Part shown: one piece after another, positions 43,150-52,073 of the stretch
How positions within the stretch are numbered: position 1 is the first letter of the stretch
Layout of the letters: every line of letters begins with the position of its first letter
NCBI RefSeq assembly: GCF_000379605.1
Contig: NZ_KB902578.1
Coordinates: 470,291-534,290, forward strand
DNA length: 64,000 nucleotides
Direction: 5' to 3'
Origin: Rhizobium giardinii bv. giardinii H152
GTDB lineage: Bacteria > Pseudomonadota > Alphaproteobacteria > Rhizobiales > Rhizobiaceae
Translations under genes and position numbers: made by a program
The notes under the pieces: generated by a model
The model's database searches: none
What the model saw: the letters and a program-made list of their open reading frames with translations, nothing else
Told to the model about the DNA's origin: nothing

Positions 43150-45510
43150 TCACCTGTGCTTCATGACAACGAGTGTGATGTCGTCGTGAATCTTATGCGT
43201 GCCGATATGTGCCATCAGGTCCTCGATGATTCCCAGTTTGACGTCTTCGGCGCTTCGCCCGTATCGCTGCCGCGCGCTCTCGCACAACCGTTCGATACCA
43301 AAAAGCTCGCCGTCGCAGTTCTCGGCTTCCGTAACGCCGTCGGTGTGAAGAATGATCATATCACCGTGGCCGAACGCAATTTCCCGAGTGGCCACGAATG
43401 CCGAGATATCCGCTTCCAGGCCAATCGGCAAACCGAGATCAAGGGTGTCGATCCGCTCCACCAGGCCCAGCTTCCGAACCACGATGAGTTCCTCGTGCTG
43501 GCCGGAAAGCGTCAGGCGTCCCTTCTCATAGTCGAGGAACGCGAGGGATAGATGCTTGTTGGTGTTGGTTCTGACAATATTCTTGTAAATGGCGCGGTTT
43601 ACGGAATTGAGGAATTGCGACGGGTCCATGTCGCCCGCTTCCTGGAGAGCCCGCGCTACCGACTGGACCATCAACATCAATACGCCGCTTTCCAGGCCAT
43701 GCCCGGTGACATCGCCGATGCCGATTTTCAGTCGCTCACCATCCTTAAGAACGTCGTAGTAGTCACCCCCGACTTCGTCGGCGGGCCGCATGTAGGCTGC
43801 AATCTCCATCTCCGTGATTTCCTGGAGCTCTCCAGCCTTTGGCAGGACCATCATCTGGATGCGGCGCGCCACGGCCAGTTCCGCCCCGAGGCGCAAATTC
43901 TCGCTGCGCAACTGCGTGTTCAATGCCGAGATCTGTAGGTTCGCCTCTTCGATCTCGCGCGTTCGGTCCTCCACAAGTTGTTCAAGATTCTCGGTATGAA
44001 AACTGATCTGCTCCGCCATGCGATTGAAAGCGGCGCCGGCCTCGCCGACCTCGTCGCGGGTCGGTATATCAACCCGGACGGAATAATCCTTGACCTGGAT
44101 GCGCTTGGCCGCACCGGCGAGGGCGCTAATGCCGCCGGTTATTCGCTTGGATATCGCGAACACCGCACTAATCACGAAAAGCAGAGATACGAGCAGCGCC
44201 AGGATCTGATAGACTAGGATTCGGTTCGTGGCCTCTGTGATTTTCGCCTGCGCAGCAAACAGCGAGGCATAGATTTCGCGTTCGGGCACGACGATGCCAA
44301 GCGACATGGTTTCGCGCCCAACGGGACCGGATCCCCACAGGTTTGTCGGCTGCAGCTGCTTCAGGACGACCAGGTAGGGTACCTTCTCGCCGTTTTCATC
44401 GAGCATGATATGTTGCAACGAGCCGTCCTGATCCAACGGCAATTGCGCGATCTGCGGCTGTGCGCTCCTGCGCAGAGAGCGGTCGAGACCGGTCACGCCT
44501 TCACTGTTCTCAGCGCTTGACGACCGAAGACCGATCACCTTCTCTCCCACCGGATTGATGGCGACGACATTGCCGTCCGACATCGTCAGGAAGCCGAAAC
44601 CATTATCGGCCACTTTGACGTTCTCAACGATTTCCGCCAGTTGATCGAGGGTAATATCGGCGCCGGCCGCACCCGCCACCCCCTTGCGGTCGCCAGTCCA
44701 CAGCGGCCGGAAGAAACTGACGATGAGCTTGCCGGTGATCGCGTCCGTATACGGTGCCGTTTGGGTAATGTCGTTGTTTACCGGGCGCAGGCCTGGATCC
44801 TGAGCCCACTGTTGCCACGACTCGTAAAGCCCCGGGAAGAAGAAGGTCCAGAAATCCGCCTCGTTGTGCCCCGGATAGAGCCTGTCGAATGTCTGGGCCT
44901 GATTCGTATAGGGCGCTGTCCTGAAGATAGGCCGTTCTCTCGGGCCGATATAATACATCTGCAGCTTCGATTGGCCGTTTGCCAGCAGGCTCGGCGCGAC
45001 GAGATCGAGGACTGCGCTGTTTTCGATCTCTGCCTCAACTTTGGGAAGCGGCTTGTGATTTGAATCGAGAAGATATCCCCACACACTGACGACGGAGAGA
45101 GGTCCAGGTCGATTCTGCGCCCATCGACCCTTCTCATCATAGACGACGTTAACCGCTTCGGGGGCGCCCCGGACCATCGCTTCCCCGATCTGGGCCTCCC
45201 TCGCCGGATGGTCGATCTGCGCCTGCAGCACGCCGGCCAGAGTGCCGACGTCGGAATGGACCTGAGCCAGCAGCAGATTAACGCGGGCGGCTGTCGTTTC
45301 CGCGTAGGAACGGATGTAGTCCTGGTTGGCCCGTTCCAGCCCCTGGCCCACCTCCGCGGTGGCATCGCGGGAGAGCCGCTGGACGTTCCAGAGTGCAAGG
45401 CCGCCACTGACGAGCAGATCGAACAGCACGGCGCCGCCAACGACAAGGACGAACTTGGCGCGGAATGAGCGCAGGCCAAGGCGGGGGGTGTGGTGCAGCG
45501 GTGCGTTCAT
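43150..45510 (-). CDS. Membrane sensor PP2C phosphatase (Cache-HAMP-coiled-coil-SpoIIE)
   Basis: 786 residues. A TM helix near 20-43 and another near 418-440 flank a large periplasmic sensor region of the dCache type (segments VNVVYDEKGRWAQ, GFGFLTMSDGNVVAINP). A HAMP domain and a coiled coil follow (VEDRTREIEEANLQI), then a SpoIIE/PP2C domain with its metal aspartates in EVGGDYYDVLKDG, GDVTGHGLESG, HTDGVTEA, and HDDITLVVMK. It should reset phospho-STAS proteins in response to a periplasmic signal. The start overlaps the STAS-methyltransferase stop by four bases. Confidence 0.92.
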   Translation of the reverse strand: MNAPLHHTPRLGLRSFRAKFVLVVGGAVLFDLLVSGGLALWNVQRLSRDATAEVGQGLERANQDYIRSYAETTAARVNLLLAQVHSDVGTLAGVLQAQIDHPAREAQIGEAMVRGAPEAVNVVYDEKGRWAQNRPGPLSVVSVWGYLLDSNHKPLPKVEAEIENSAVLDLVAPSLLANGQSKLQMYYIGPRERPIFRTAPYTNQAQTFDRLYPGHNEADFWTFFFPGLYESWQQWAQDPGLRPVNNDITQTAPYTDAITGKLIVSFFRPLWTGDRKGVAGAAGADITLDQLAEIVENVKVADNGFGFLTMSDGNVVAINPVGEKVIGLRSSSAENSEGVTGLDRSLRRSAQPQIAQLPLDQDGSLQHIMLDENGEKVPYLVVLKQLQPTNLWGSGPVGRETMSLGIVVPEREIYASLFAAQAKITEATNRILVYQILALLVSLLFVISAVFAISKRITGGISALAGAAKRIQVKDYSVRVDIPTRDEVGEAGAAFNRMAEQISFHTENLEQLVEDRTREIEEANLQISALNTQLRSENLRLGAELAVARRIQMMVLPKAGELQEITEMEIAAYMRPADEVGGDYYDVLKDGERLKIGIGDVTGHGLESGVLMLMVQSVARALQEAGDMDPSQFLNSVNRAIYKNIVRTNTNKHLSLAFLDYEKGRLTLSGQHEELIVVRKLGLVERIDTLDLGLPIGLEADISAFVATREIAFGHGDMIILHTDGVTEAENCDGELFGIERLCESARQRYGRSAEDVKLGIIEDLMAHIGTHKIHDDITLVVMKHR

Positions 45511-46685
45511 AGAGGCTTGCGTCCCGACGCCACCCAGATCGGCCAGCCGGCATAGCCTTTGGGATGGAGGGCAGCGAAGATATGGTCCTGGAAACCCTGG
45601 CGGAAGCGCTGGATGAACTCGGCACTATCTCCACGCTTCACGGCCATTTCGCCGGCATAGACATCTTCCCAGGCCATGATGACGTCGGCGAAGTCCCGCG
45701 GGTCGCCATCCAGATTGGTGACCATGAAGGACTCGACGATGATGTCTTCGAAGCCGGCGTCGGCGAGGTACCGGCGGCTTTTGGGGCCTAGTTCCACATC
45801 CATCTCGAAATGGCTGAACAGTTTCGCGACCTCGTTGTAAGTCCATTGAATGCTCTGCGATCGAGGCTCGCCGAGGCAATGCGAGTTTTTCTCGTTGGTT
45901 ACGTACACCCGCCCTCCTGGCTTGCAAATCCTGTAAAGCTCGCCGAGCAGCACGTCTGGCCGGTTGAATATCTGCAGCGAATGGCGGCAGGTCACCAGGT
46001 CGAACTGATTGCCCTCGAGCAACATCTCGGACGCGTCGCCATAGGTATATTCGATACCGCTGATACCGAAACCGGCTGCCACATCGCGCGCATAGGCAAG
46101 GCTTGCCCGCGAATGATCGAGCGCCACAATTCGCGCCGGCTGGAAATCCTTTTGCACGAGCACCGCGAAATCACCGATACCGCAGCAAATGTCCGCCATC
46201 ACGATTCCAGGGCGCATGCCGTGACGAGGAAGGATTGCGCGCTCGTGGCGCCACGTCATCTTGGTTTGCGTGCGCAGTATCGGAATAAAGCTCGTGTTTT
46301 CCACGAAGTTCTGGCCAGGGTAGAACTTGGAATCGTAGACCTCGACTGTTATTTGCGGGTCGAGCTTGTTCAGATGTGCAAACATCCGTGTGGTCCACCC
46401 GACGACGCTCGAGGTGATGATCACGAAGCGAAGATCCGACCGCGCCCGGCAGGCATCGAGAACCACCCGCACAAAGGCGTGAAAAGCCGTGTTGTTCATC
46501 TGTATGAGGCGTTTCACATTGATGTAGAGGACGCCGCGCACCTCTTCGATCGCCTCCTTCAGCGTCGATATGCTTGTCGCGATCTCGTCGGCCGAACGCG
46601 GCCGAACCACGCCGGCAAGAGAAAACTCCTGGCTGTTGGCGTCAAACTCTGCGCTGAAGCGAGCGGGAGGATTTACCGAACTCAA
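45507..46685 (-). CDS. STAS-domain / SAM methyltransferase fusion
   Basis: 392 residues in two parts. Residues ~1-125 align with the free STAS protein of the same operon: VLYINVKRLIQMNNTAFHAF sits where the other has [18 protein letters not shown], placing a threonine at the switch serine. Residues ~145-390 are a class I methyltransferase with motif I ADICCGIGDFA, VALDHSRASL, and the motif-IV-like DLVTCRHSLQIF, ending in a lid-type C-terminus. The fusion suggests that phosphorylation or partner binding controls a methyltransferase. Substrate unknown. Start and stop both overlap neighbours (ATGA). Confidence 0.85.
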   Translation of the reverse strand: MSSVNPPARFSAEFDANSQEFSLAGVVRPRSADEIATSISTLKEAIEEVRGVLYINVKRLIQMNNTAFHAFVRVVLDACRARSDLRFVIITSSVVGWTTRMFAHLNKLDPQITVEVYDSKFYPGQNFVENTSFIPILRTQTKMTWRHERAILPRHGMRPGIVMADICCGIGDFAVLVQKDFQPARIVALDHSRASLAYARDVAAGFGISGIEYTYGDASEMLLEGNQFDLVTCRHSLQIFNRPDVLLGELYRICKPGGRVYVTNEKNSHCLGEPRSQSIQWTYNEVAKLFSHFEMDVELGPKSRRYLADAGFEDIIVESFMVTNLDGDPRDFADVIMAWEDVYAGEMAVKRGDSAEFIQRFRQGFQDHIFAALHPKGYAGWPIWVASGRKPL

Positions 46686-47197
46686 GTCACAATTCCTTCA
46701 AGCGGCAAATCCACGACGAGCGTTATCGACGAGGGAGCGCTGTCTTCCAGGTGAATCAGAGCGTCGAAGTTGATCGTGAGGTCCAGGAGAACGGCATCCC
46801 GAGTTGGTGCCAGGTCGGTCGAAATGGAATCGAGATAGCGCGCAAGTGCGTCCCCCCGGCGCGCCTTGGCCACAGCTTCATTGAGAAAATGCCGCTGGCG
46901 TGGAGGGCATGGAAACGTCAGTTTCACCCGTTCCGTCGGACCTTGCCGATAGACCGCACAGCCGATCTGACCATCGGGAAAGCCACCGCGAAACAAGACC
47001 TCCAGGAGTTCGTTGAGCGCCGACGAGAAGAAGTTCGAATGGCGAACGGGATCTGTCCGGTTGAGGCTGATCATCCGCGCCACGAAGGTGGACAATTGAT
47101 CGCAATGGTGCCAATCCGAAAGAAAGGTCCCCATTTCCATCTCAAGCTGAAGCAAGGGCTCGAAGTCTGCTTCAGGCTCTCTTTCGGCTACATGCAT
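46682..47197 (-). CDS. Degenerate HATPase-like protein, first gene of the partner-switching operon
   Basis: 171 residues with no family I can name with confidence. The segment NFFSSALNELLEVLFRGGFP can be lined up with the N-box of the 186-residue HATPase protein (VGYLTNELIENAVKFRMGG), and the following strands and helix also match in spacing. The second asparagine of the N-box is replaced by valine and no glycine-rich lid is seen, so it probably does not bind ATP-Mg normally. It may be a non-catalytic partner for the STAS-methyltransferase whose start overlaps its stop. AAGGA seven bases before ATG 47197 is a strong site. Confidence 0.6.
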   Translation of the reverse strand: MHVAEREPEADFEPLLQLEMEMGTFLSDWHHCDQLSTFVARMISLNRTDPVRHSNFFSSALNELLEVLFRGGFPDGQIGCAVYRQGPTERVKLTFPCPPRQRHFLNEAVAKARRGDALARYLDSISTDLAPTRDAVLLDLTINFDALIHLEDSAPSSITLVVDLPLEGIVT

Positions 47198-47356
47198 GCC
47201 GTTTCCTTCTCCACGAGTCGAACTCTGCTACGGCGCTTCAATACCTCAACGCCGATTTCTAACCCGCTCGAGGTGCGGCCAGATGTGAACGCCGCACCTG
47301 CTGTTTTTCCAGTTTCGGACCTCTTGCACAAGCGACAGCCTGCTACAAGCCCGCTA

Positions 47357-49024
47357 CTAAAGTGCTAACGACGACTGGCGGAGGAACTCGTCGATCGCTG
47401 CCGCAGGCATCGGAACGCCCAGGAAATACCCTTGCAACTGGTCGCATCCCTCCTTCTGAAGCCAGTTTATTTGACCTCGCGTTTCCACGCCCTCGGCGGT
47501 AACGCGCATTCCCAAACCATGCGCCAGCGCGATGACAAACCGGACAATCGTCTGGCTTTTCTCGTCGGTCTCGAGATCCTTGATGAAATATTTGTCGATC
47601 TTGATCGTGTCGAACGGGAAGTTTTTCAAATAGCTCAAAGAGGAATAATAGGTCCCGAAATCGTCGAGCGAAATCTGAACGCCCAGGACATTCAACGTAT
47701 TGAGCGCATCCAGATTGTCTGTCGTCCGCTCGAGCAACACGGATTCAGTCACTTCGAGTTCGAGACGATCGGCACGCAGGCCGACCGCGTCGAGTGTCTG
47801 GGCGACCCGGTCCGTCAACCCTTCCCGCAAAAACTCCGCCGAAGAGAGATTGACGGCAACGGTGAAGTGGGCCGGCCACGTCGTCGCTGTTCGGCAAGCC
47901 TGCTCCAGCACCCATTGTCCTATTTCGCTCATCAGGCCGTCGGACTCGGCCATGGGAATGAATACGCTCGGCGGGATGAGGCCAACGATCGGATGACGCC
48001 ACCGCAACAGCGCCTCGAAGCCGACAACTGAAGAGGGCAGCCTGACGAGCGGCTGGTATTCGACGAAGAATTGGCCCTCTTGCAGCGCTGTCCGCAAGCT
48101 GCGGCGCAACATTTCGCGTTGCTCCAGGACGATCAGCATCGCGCGGCTGAACGTCCTCGCGAGACCGCGCCCATCTTTCTTCGCAGCGTAGAGGGCGATA
48201 TCGGCGGCCTTCATCAACTGCTCTGTCTCGTTTCCATCCCCTGGGGCGATGGCAATACCCACACTCGCTCCCACGAAGACGTTGATGCCCTCGACTGTGA
48301 ACGGCTCCTTGAAGGCTTTGACGACCGCGTCAGCCAAGCGCTCGGCCTCTGCAGGCTGGTCGACTTTCCACTGGATGACCGCAAATTCGTCACCTGCCAG
48401 TCTGTAGGCAACCTCCCGCTCTCCCAGCACGTTTCTTATTCGCTCTGCCGCCATTTTGAGAACAGCGTCGCCGGCGCCGTGGCCCAGCGTGTCGTTGATC
48501 GGTTTGAAATCATCAAGATCGATTTGCATGAGGGCCAGCTTCGCCCCGTTTGGCACGGGCAGGGTACCTCGCAACTGATCGCTGAATTGGCGCCGGTTTG
48601 GCAGCCCTGTCAGAACATCATGGGTGGCCTGGTGAAGGAGAAGCGCGCGGTCGCTGTCGCTGGATGCCTTGCGATAGGTTGCACCACCTTCCACTTCAAC
48701 GACGCCAATGCCGCGGGGCGTGCGAAAGATGAGCAGTGCGAGACGATCCCTGGTTGTTGCGTCGGCGATTTCGACGCTCCGCGGCACGCCGCTGGCAAGC
48801 ACGAATTCCACAGCCGCTTTAGGTTTGGGAGCCAGCAGACCGGGATAGACGTGCCACAATGTGGCATCGACCAGAGAGTCGATAATATATGTTTTGCTGT
48901 GCCGGGGCGAGCAATCGATCAGATGAAAGCTCTCGTCGTAAAGCGAGATGAGTTCGTCTTTTTGCGTGAAGGAATAACGTTCCACCGAAGATGAAGCAGA
49001 CAACGTTCTGTCAGCGTCCCGCAT
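47357..49024 (-). CDS. GGDEF-EAL cyclic-di-GMP protein with N-terminal sensor region
   Basis: 555 residues. An N-terminal ~125-residue region resembles a PAS-type sensor. The GGDEF domain has AGDEF in place of GGDEF (RLAGDEFAVI, about residue 206), usually still competent. The EAL domain is intact by motif: EALLRW, ELEVTES, DDFGTYYSSLSYL, KIDKYFI and AEGVET. Net phosphodiesterase activity is likely. It lies 159 bases upstream of the partner-switching operon in the same direction and could be its functional partner, but a separate promoter is possible. Confidence 0.9.
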   Translation of the reverse strand: MRDADRTLSASSSVERYSFTQKDELISLYDESFHLIDCSPRHSKTYIIDSLVDATLWHVYPGLLAPKPKAAVEFVLASGVPRSVEIADATTRDRLALLIFRTPRGIGVVEVEGGATYRKASSDSDRALLLHQATHDVLTGLPNRRQFSDQLRGTLPVPNGAKLALMQIDLDDFKPINDTLGHGAGDAVLKMAAERIRNVLGEREVAYRLAGDEFAVIQWKVDQPAEAERLADAVVKAFKEPFTVEGINVFVGASVGIAIAPGDGNETEQLMKAADIALYAAKKDGRGLARTFSRAMLIVLEQREMLRRSLRTALQEGQFFVEYQPLVRLPSSVVGFEALLRWRHPIVGLIPPSVFIPMAESDGLMSEIGQWVLEQACRTATTWPAHFTVAVNLSSAEFLREGLTDRVAQTLDAVGLRADRLELEVTESVLLERTTDNLDALNTLNVLGVQISLDDFGTYYSSLSYLKNFPFDTIKIDKYFIKDLETDEKSQTIVRFVIALAHGLGMRVTAEGVETRGQINWLQKEGCDQLQGYFLGVPMPAAAIDEFLRQSSLAL

Positions 49025-49446
49025 TCTCGCCTCTCCTGCTGTTGCCTACGGTCCAAGCAATACCTGCTTAATCTACCTGAGATTGCATAGCATTCAGATA
49101 ACTTCGATGTTATTTCACCTTGTCAGCCAATTCACAACTATCGCCGAAAGTGTTGCCGTCACTGCCGCTCGACCACGGAGAGATGCATGAAATCTCGCTG
49201 TCATCAGCGATTTGGTCAAGGGGCGATGGCGAGTCGCGTTCGTTCCTGCCGCGTATTCTTTTATCATTTACTACCAAGACACGCAATTTTGACGCTTTGG
49301 TCAACGCAGGATATCGTTGGGCACCCGGCTGGACGGCCTCCACCTTGGCATTGGTGTTTCTGGTCGGCGCATCGGGGCGCGGGGAGACGGCGCAAATACC
49401 GGGCTCACTCATTGGTCACCCAGAAAAACTGACTTCAGGAAATGAA
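49025..49446. other. Intergenic region between the GGDEF-EAL gene and tRNA-Thr
   Basis: No gene could be supported. Both strands have open frames of about 100 codons, but they have low-quality composition and the plus-strand one runs into the tRNA. The promoter of the GGDEF-EAL gene should be here. I saw no repeat or remnant of an integrase next to the tRNA. Confidence 0.45.
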
Positions 49447-49521
49447 TGGTGCTGCTAGAGAGATTTGAACTCTCGGCCTCTCCCTTACCAAGGGAGTGCT
49501 CTACCCCTGAGCTATAGCAGC
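49447..49521 (-). tRNA. tRNA-Thr(GGT)
   Basis: The minus strand folds as a cloverleaf: acceptor stem GCTGCTA / TAGCAGC, D-arm TAGCTCAGGGGTAGAGC, anticodon stem CTCCC / GGGAG around TTGGTAA (anticodon GGT), T-arm GAGAGTTCAAATCTCTC, and an encoded CCA end. Standard 72 bases plus CCA. Confidence 0.97.
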
Positions 49522-49677
49522 ATCGTGCGGCGGATCGGTGTTGTCCGGCGCGAGCGAGGGCCTATTGCCATAGCTTGTTGCGAAGCGCAAGCCGCAAATC
49601 TCATATTTCGTTGGACAGGTCGGGGGAAACGGCGGCAATGCTTCCCGACCGAGCGGATTTGCGGTATTTCAGCGGTC

Positions 49678-49911
49678 ATGCAGGATAAAGACGATCAAAG
49701 ACACGACAGCGACAGCAAGCCCGAGCTTTCCGGCAAGGGTGAGCGCGGACAGGAAGCGCGCCGTCAGGCGGAGGCGCGCCGGGAGCGAGCGGCCAGGACG
49801 CTGCGGGAAAACCTGCTGCGGCGCAAGCAGCAGGGGCGGGCGCGGCGTGCCGGCGATCCCGATGAAACATCCGGGTTGCCTGCCGCAAAATCGGACGAAT
49901 CTGGGGATTAA
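49678..49911 (+). CDS. Small basic hypothetical protein upstream of murA, 77 aa
   Basis: Unrecognised 77-residue product, very rich in Arg, Glu, Gln and Asp (for example [20 protein letters not shown]). It is predicted to be one long charged helix with a disordered acidic start and end. It lies 260 bases before murA in the same direction. Small proteins of this composition are common beside housekeeping genes in rhizobia. The start codon at 49678 has only a weak upstream site. Confidence 0.5.
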   Translation: MQDKDDQRHDSDSKPELSGKGERGQEARRQAEARRERAARTLRENLLRRKQQGRARRAGDPDETSGLPAAKSDESGD

Positions 49912-50171
49912 ACGGCGGCTGTTACCATCGAGCGGATTCGGACGCGGATCGGCATGCGATGGCAGGGTTTATTGTTTCAGCCTTTGTCGTGCCCTATCCA
50001 GGGCGCCGGGGCGAACTTCACGTCAGTGGCAGATGTCGGCTTTCGTCCATCCGGGTGCTTGGCCGCCATCGTTTCAATTTGCTTCTCATTTCACCGCACT
50101 TCCTTTATGGAGGCGCCAATCTCTCAAGATCGGAATGTCAGGAAAGGCGGGCGGCGCCCGTAAGGTACCCT

Positions 50172-51464
50172 ATGGATCGCATCAGAATTACCGGCGGCAA
50201 TGAACTTCGCGGGATCATCCCGATTTCCGGCGCCAAGAACGCCGCTTTGCCGCTGATGATCGCCTCGCTTTTGACGGATGACACGCTGACGCTGGAAAAT
50301 GTCCCGCACCTTGCCGATGTCGAGCAGCTGATCCGCATTCTCGGCAATCACGGCGCCGACATCTCCGTCAATGGCCGCCGCGAGCGCCAGAGCGAAGGCT
50401 ATTCGCGCACGATCCATTTCACCTCCCGCAACATCGTCGATACCACCGCACCTTACGAGCTGGTTTCGAAGATGCGGGCGAGCTTCTGGGTGATCGGCCC
50501 GCTTCTGGCGCGCGAAGGCAAGGCGCGCGTCTCGCTGCCGGGCGGCTGTGCCATCGGCACACGGCCGGTCGATCTGTTCATCGAGGCTCTGGCGGCGCTC
50601 GGCGCCACGATCGAGATCGATAGCGGCTATATCAATGCGACGGCGCCGAAGGGCGGCCTGGTCGGCGCGCGCTATGTGTTCCCGAAGGTCTCTGTCGGCG
50701 CCACCCACGTGATGATGATGGCAGCGACGCTTGCCAATGGCACAACCACCATCGGCAATGCCGCGCGTGAGCCGGAAGTCGCCGATCTTGCCCGCTGCCT
50801 GAATGCGATGGGCGCGAAAATCACCGGCGCCGGAACGTCGACGATCACCGTCGAAGGCGTCACGTCGCTGTCGGGCGCGCGCCACCGGGTCCTGCCGGAC
50901 CGCATCGAGACCGGTACCTATGCCATGGCCGTTGCCATGACCGGCGGCGATGTCGTGCTTGAGGGCACGAACGCCGCGCTGCTCGATACTGCCCTTGAAG
51001 CCATCCGCCGTGCCGGGGCTGAAATCTCCGAAACGGAGACGGGCCTTCGCGTCGTGCGCAACGGCGGCGGCATCAAGCCCGTGGACGTCGTGACCGATCC
51101 CTTCCCGGGCTTCCCGACCGATCTGCAGGCACAGTTCATGGGCCTGATGACCAAGTCGAGCGGCATTTCGCACATCACCGAGACCATCTTCGAGAACCGT
51201 TTCATGCACGTGCAGGAACTGGCCCGCCTCGGCGCGAAAATCTCGCTGTCGGGCCAGACAGCCAAGATCGAGGGCGTCGCGCGCCTGAAGGGTGCGCCCG
51301 TGATGGCGACCGATCTGCGCGCCTCGGTGTCCCTTGTCATCGCCGGCCTCGTGGCGGAAGGCGAGACCATGGTGTCGCGCGTCTATCATCTCGACCGCGG
51401 TTTCGAACGGCTGGAGGAAAAGCTCAATCGCTGCGGCGCCAAGGTGGAGCGCGTGAGCGACTGA
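50172..51464 (+). CDS. murA: UDP-N-acetylglucosamine 1-carboxyvinyltransferase MurA
   Basis: 430 residues; the first committed step of peptidoglycan synthesis, adding enolpyruvate from PEP to UDP-GlcNAc in the cytoplasm. Visible features are the N-terminal [13 protein letters not shown]-like [17 protein letters not shown], the reactive cysteine in [14 protein letters not shown] (Cys126, in the fosfomycin-binding loop), and [11 protein letters not shown]. The start at 50172 gives the family's normal length; the longer open frame upstream is not coding. A DUF2948 gene follows. Confidence 0.97.
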   Translation: MDRIRITGGNELRGIIPISGAKNAALPLMIASLLTDDTLTLENVPHLADVEQLIRILGNHGADISVNGRRERQSEGYSRTIHFTSRNIVDTTAPYELVSKMRASFWVIGPLLAREGKARVSLPGGCAIGTRPVDLFIEALAALGATIEIDSGYINATAPKGGLVGARYVFPKVSVGATHVMMMAATLANGTTTIGNAAREPEVADLARCLNAMGAKITGAGTSTITVEGVTSLSGARHRVLPDRIETGTYAMAVAMTGGDVVLEGTNAALLDTALEAIRRAGAEISETETGLRVVRNGGGIKPVDVVTDPFPGFPTDLQAQFMGLMTKSSGISHITETIFENRFMHVQELARLGAKISLSGQTAKIEGVARLKGAPVMATDLRASVSLVIAGLVAEGETMVSRVYHLDRGFERLEEKLNRCGAKVERVSD

Positions 51465-51569
51465 TCCAATGCCTGCGCGGTTCTTGCTGTTGCGGATTCG
51501 ACAGCGGCATCTTATGTCCTTTGTCATGACGGACGCCGCCTTTGGCGGCAGATGGAGGGATGGACGGGC

Positions 51570-52010
51570 ATGGACGCATTGAAGCTGATGGGATTGGATC
51601 AGGAGGACCTCGCGATCGTTTCCGCCCATGTGCAGGACGCGGTCTTCAAGGTATCGGGTCTCGCCTATGCGCCTCGCTCACGCCAGCTGTCGCTGGTGAT
51701 CAACCGGTTTGTCTGGGAAACGGCGGAAGGGCGCGGCAAATCCTTCGAACGCCGCCGCAGCGTGCTGCTTTTCAAGCGCGTCAATGCGGTTCGCTCGATC
51801 GGGTTTGATCGCAGAGATGGCGAGCAGGTGCTGTCGCTCCTGGCGATTCAGTTCGAGCAGAACGGCGAGGGGCCGGATGGAACCGTCGAATTCGTCCTTT
51901 CCGGCGATGCTTCGATCATGCTCGATGTGGAATGTATCGAGGTACAGCTTGCAGATACGGGTGGCGCGTGGGAAACCGGTTTCAAGCCGCGTCATCCCGC
52001 CGGTGCCTGA
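51570..52010 (+). CDS. DUF2948-family protein
   Basis: 146 residues. The opening LKLMGLDQEDLAIVSAHVQD and the following QLSLVINRFVWE match DUF2948, a family confined largely to alphaproteobacteria and typically encoded between murA and hisD, as here. Biochemical role is unknown. GGAGGGA lies about nine bases before ATG 51570, which decides it over ATG 51552. It starts about 105 bases after murA and precedes hisD by 64 bases, so the block may be one transcription unit. Confidence 0.85.
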   Translation: MDALKLMGLDQEDLAIVSAHVQDAVFKVSGLAYAPRSRQLSLVINRFVWETAEGRGKSFERRRSVLLFKRVNAVRSIGFDRRDGEQVLSLLAIQFEQNGEGPDGTVEFVLSGDASIMLDVECIEVQLADTGGAWETGFKPRHPAGA

Positions 52011-52073
52011 TCTCCTGCCCGCCGGCAGTCCCAGGCCGCGCGCTTCTGTCGACCACGCATAAGGACCTTTCCA

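Noticed and set aside
49120-49458. Plus-strand frame of 112 codons before tRNA-Thr
   Set aside because: It runs into the tRNA gene and has no ribosome site or recognisable motif.
49447-49521. tRNA-Thr as an attachment site for an integrated element
   Set aside because: No integrase gene and no direct repeat of the tRNA end were found in the flanking sequence.
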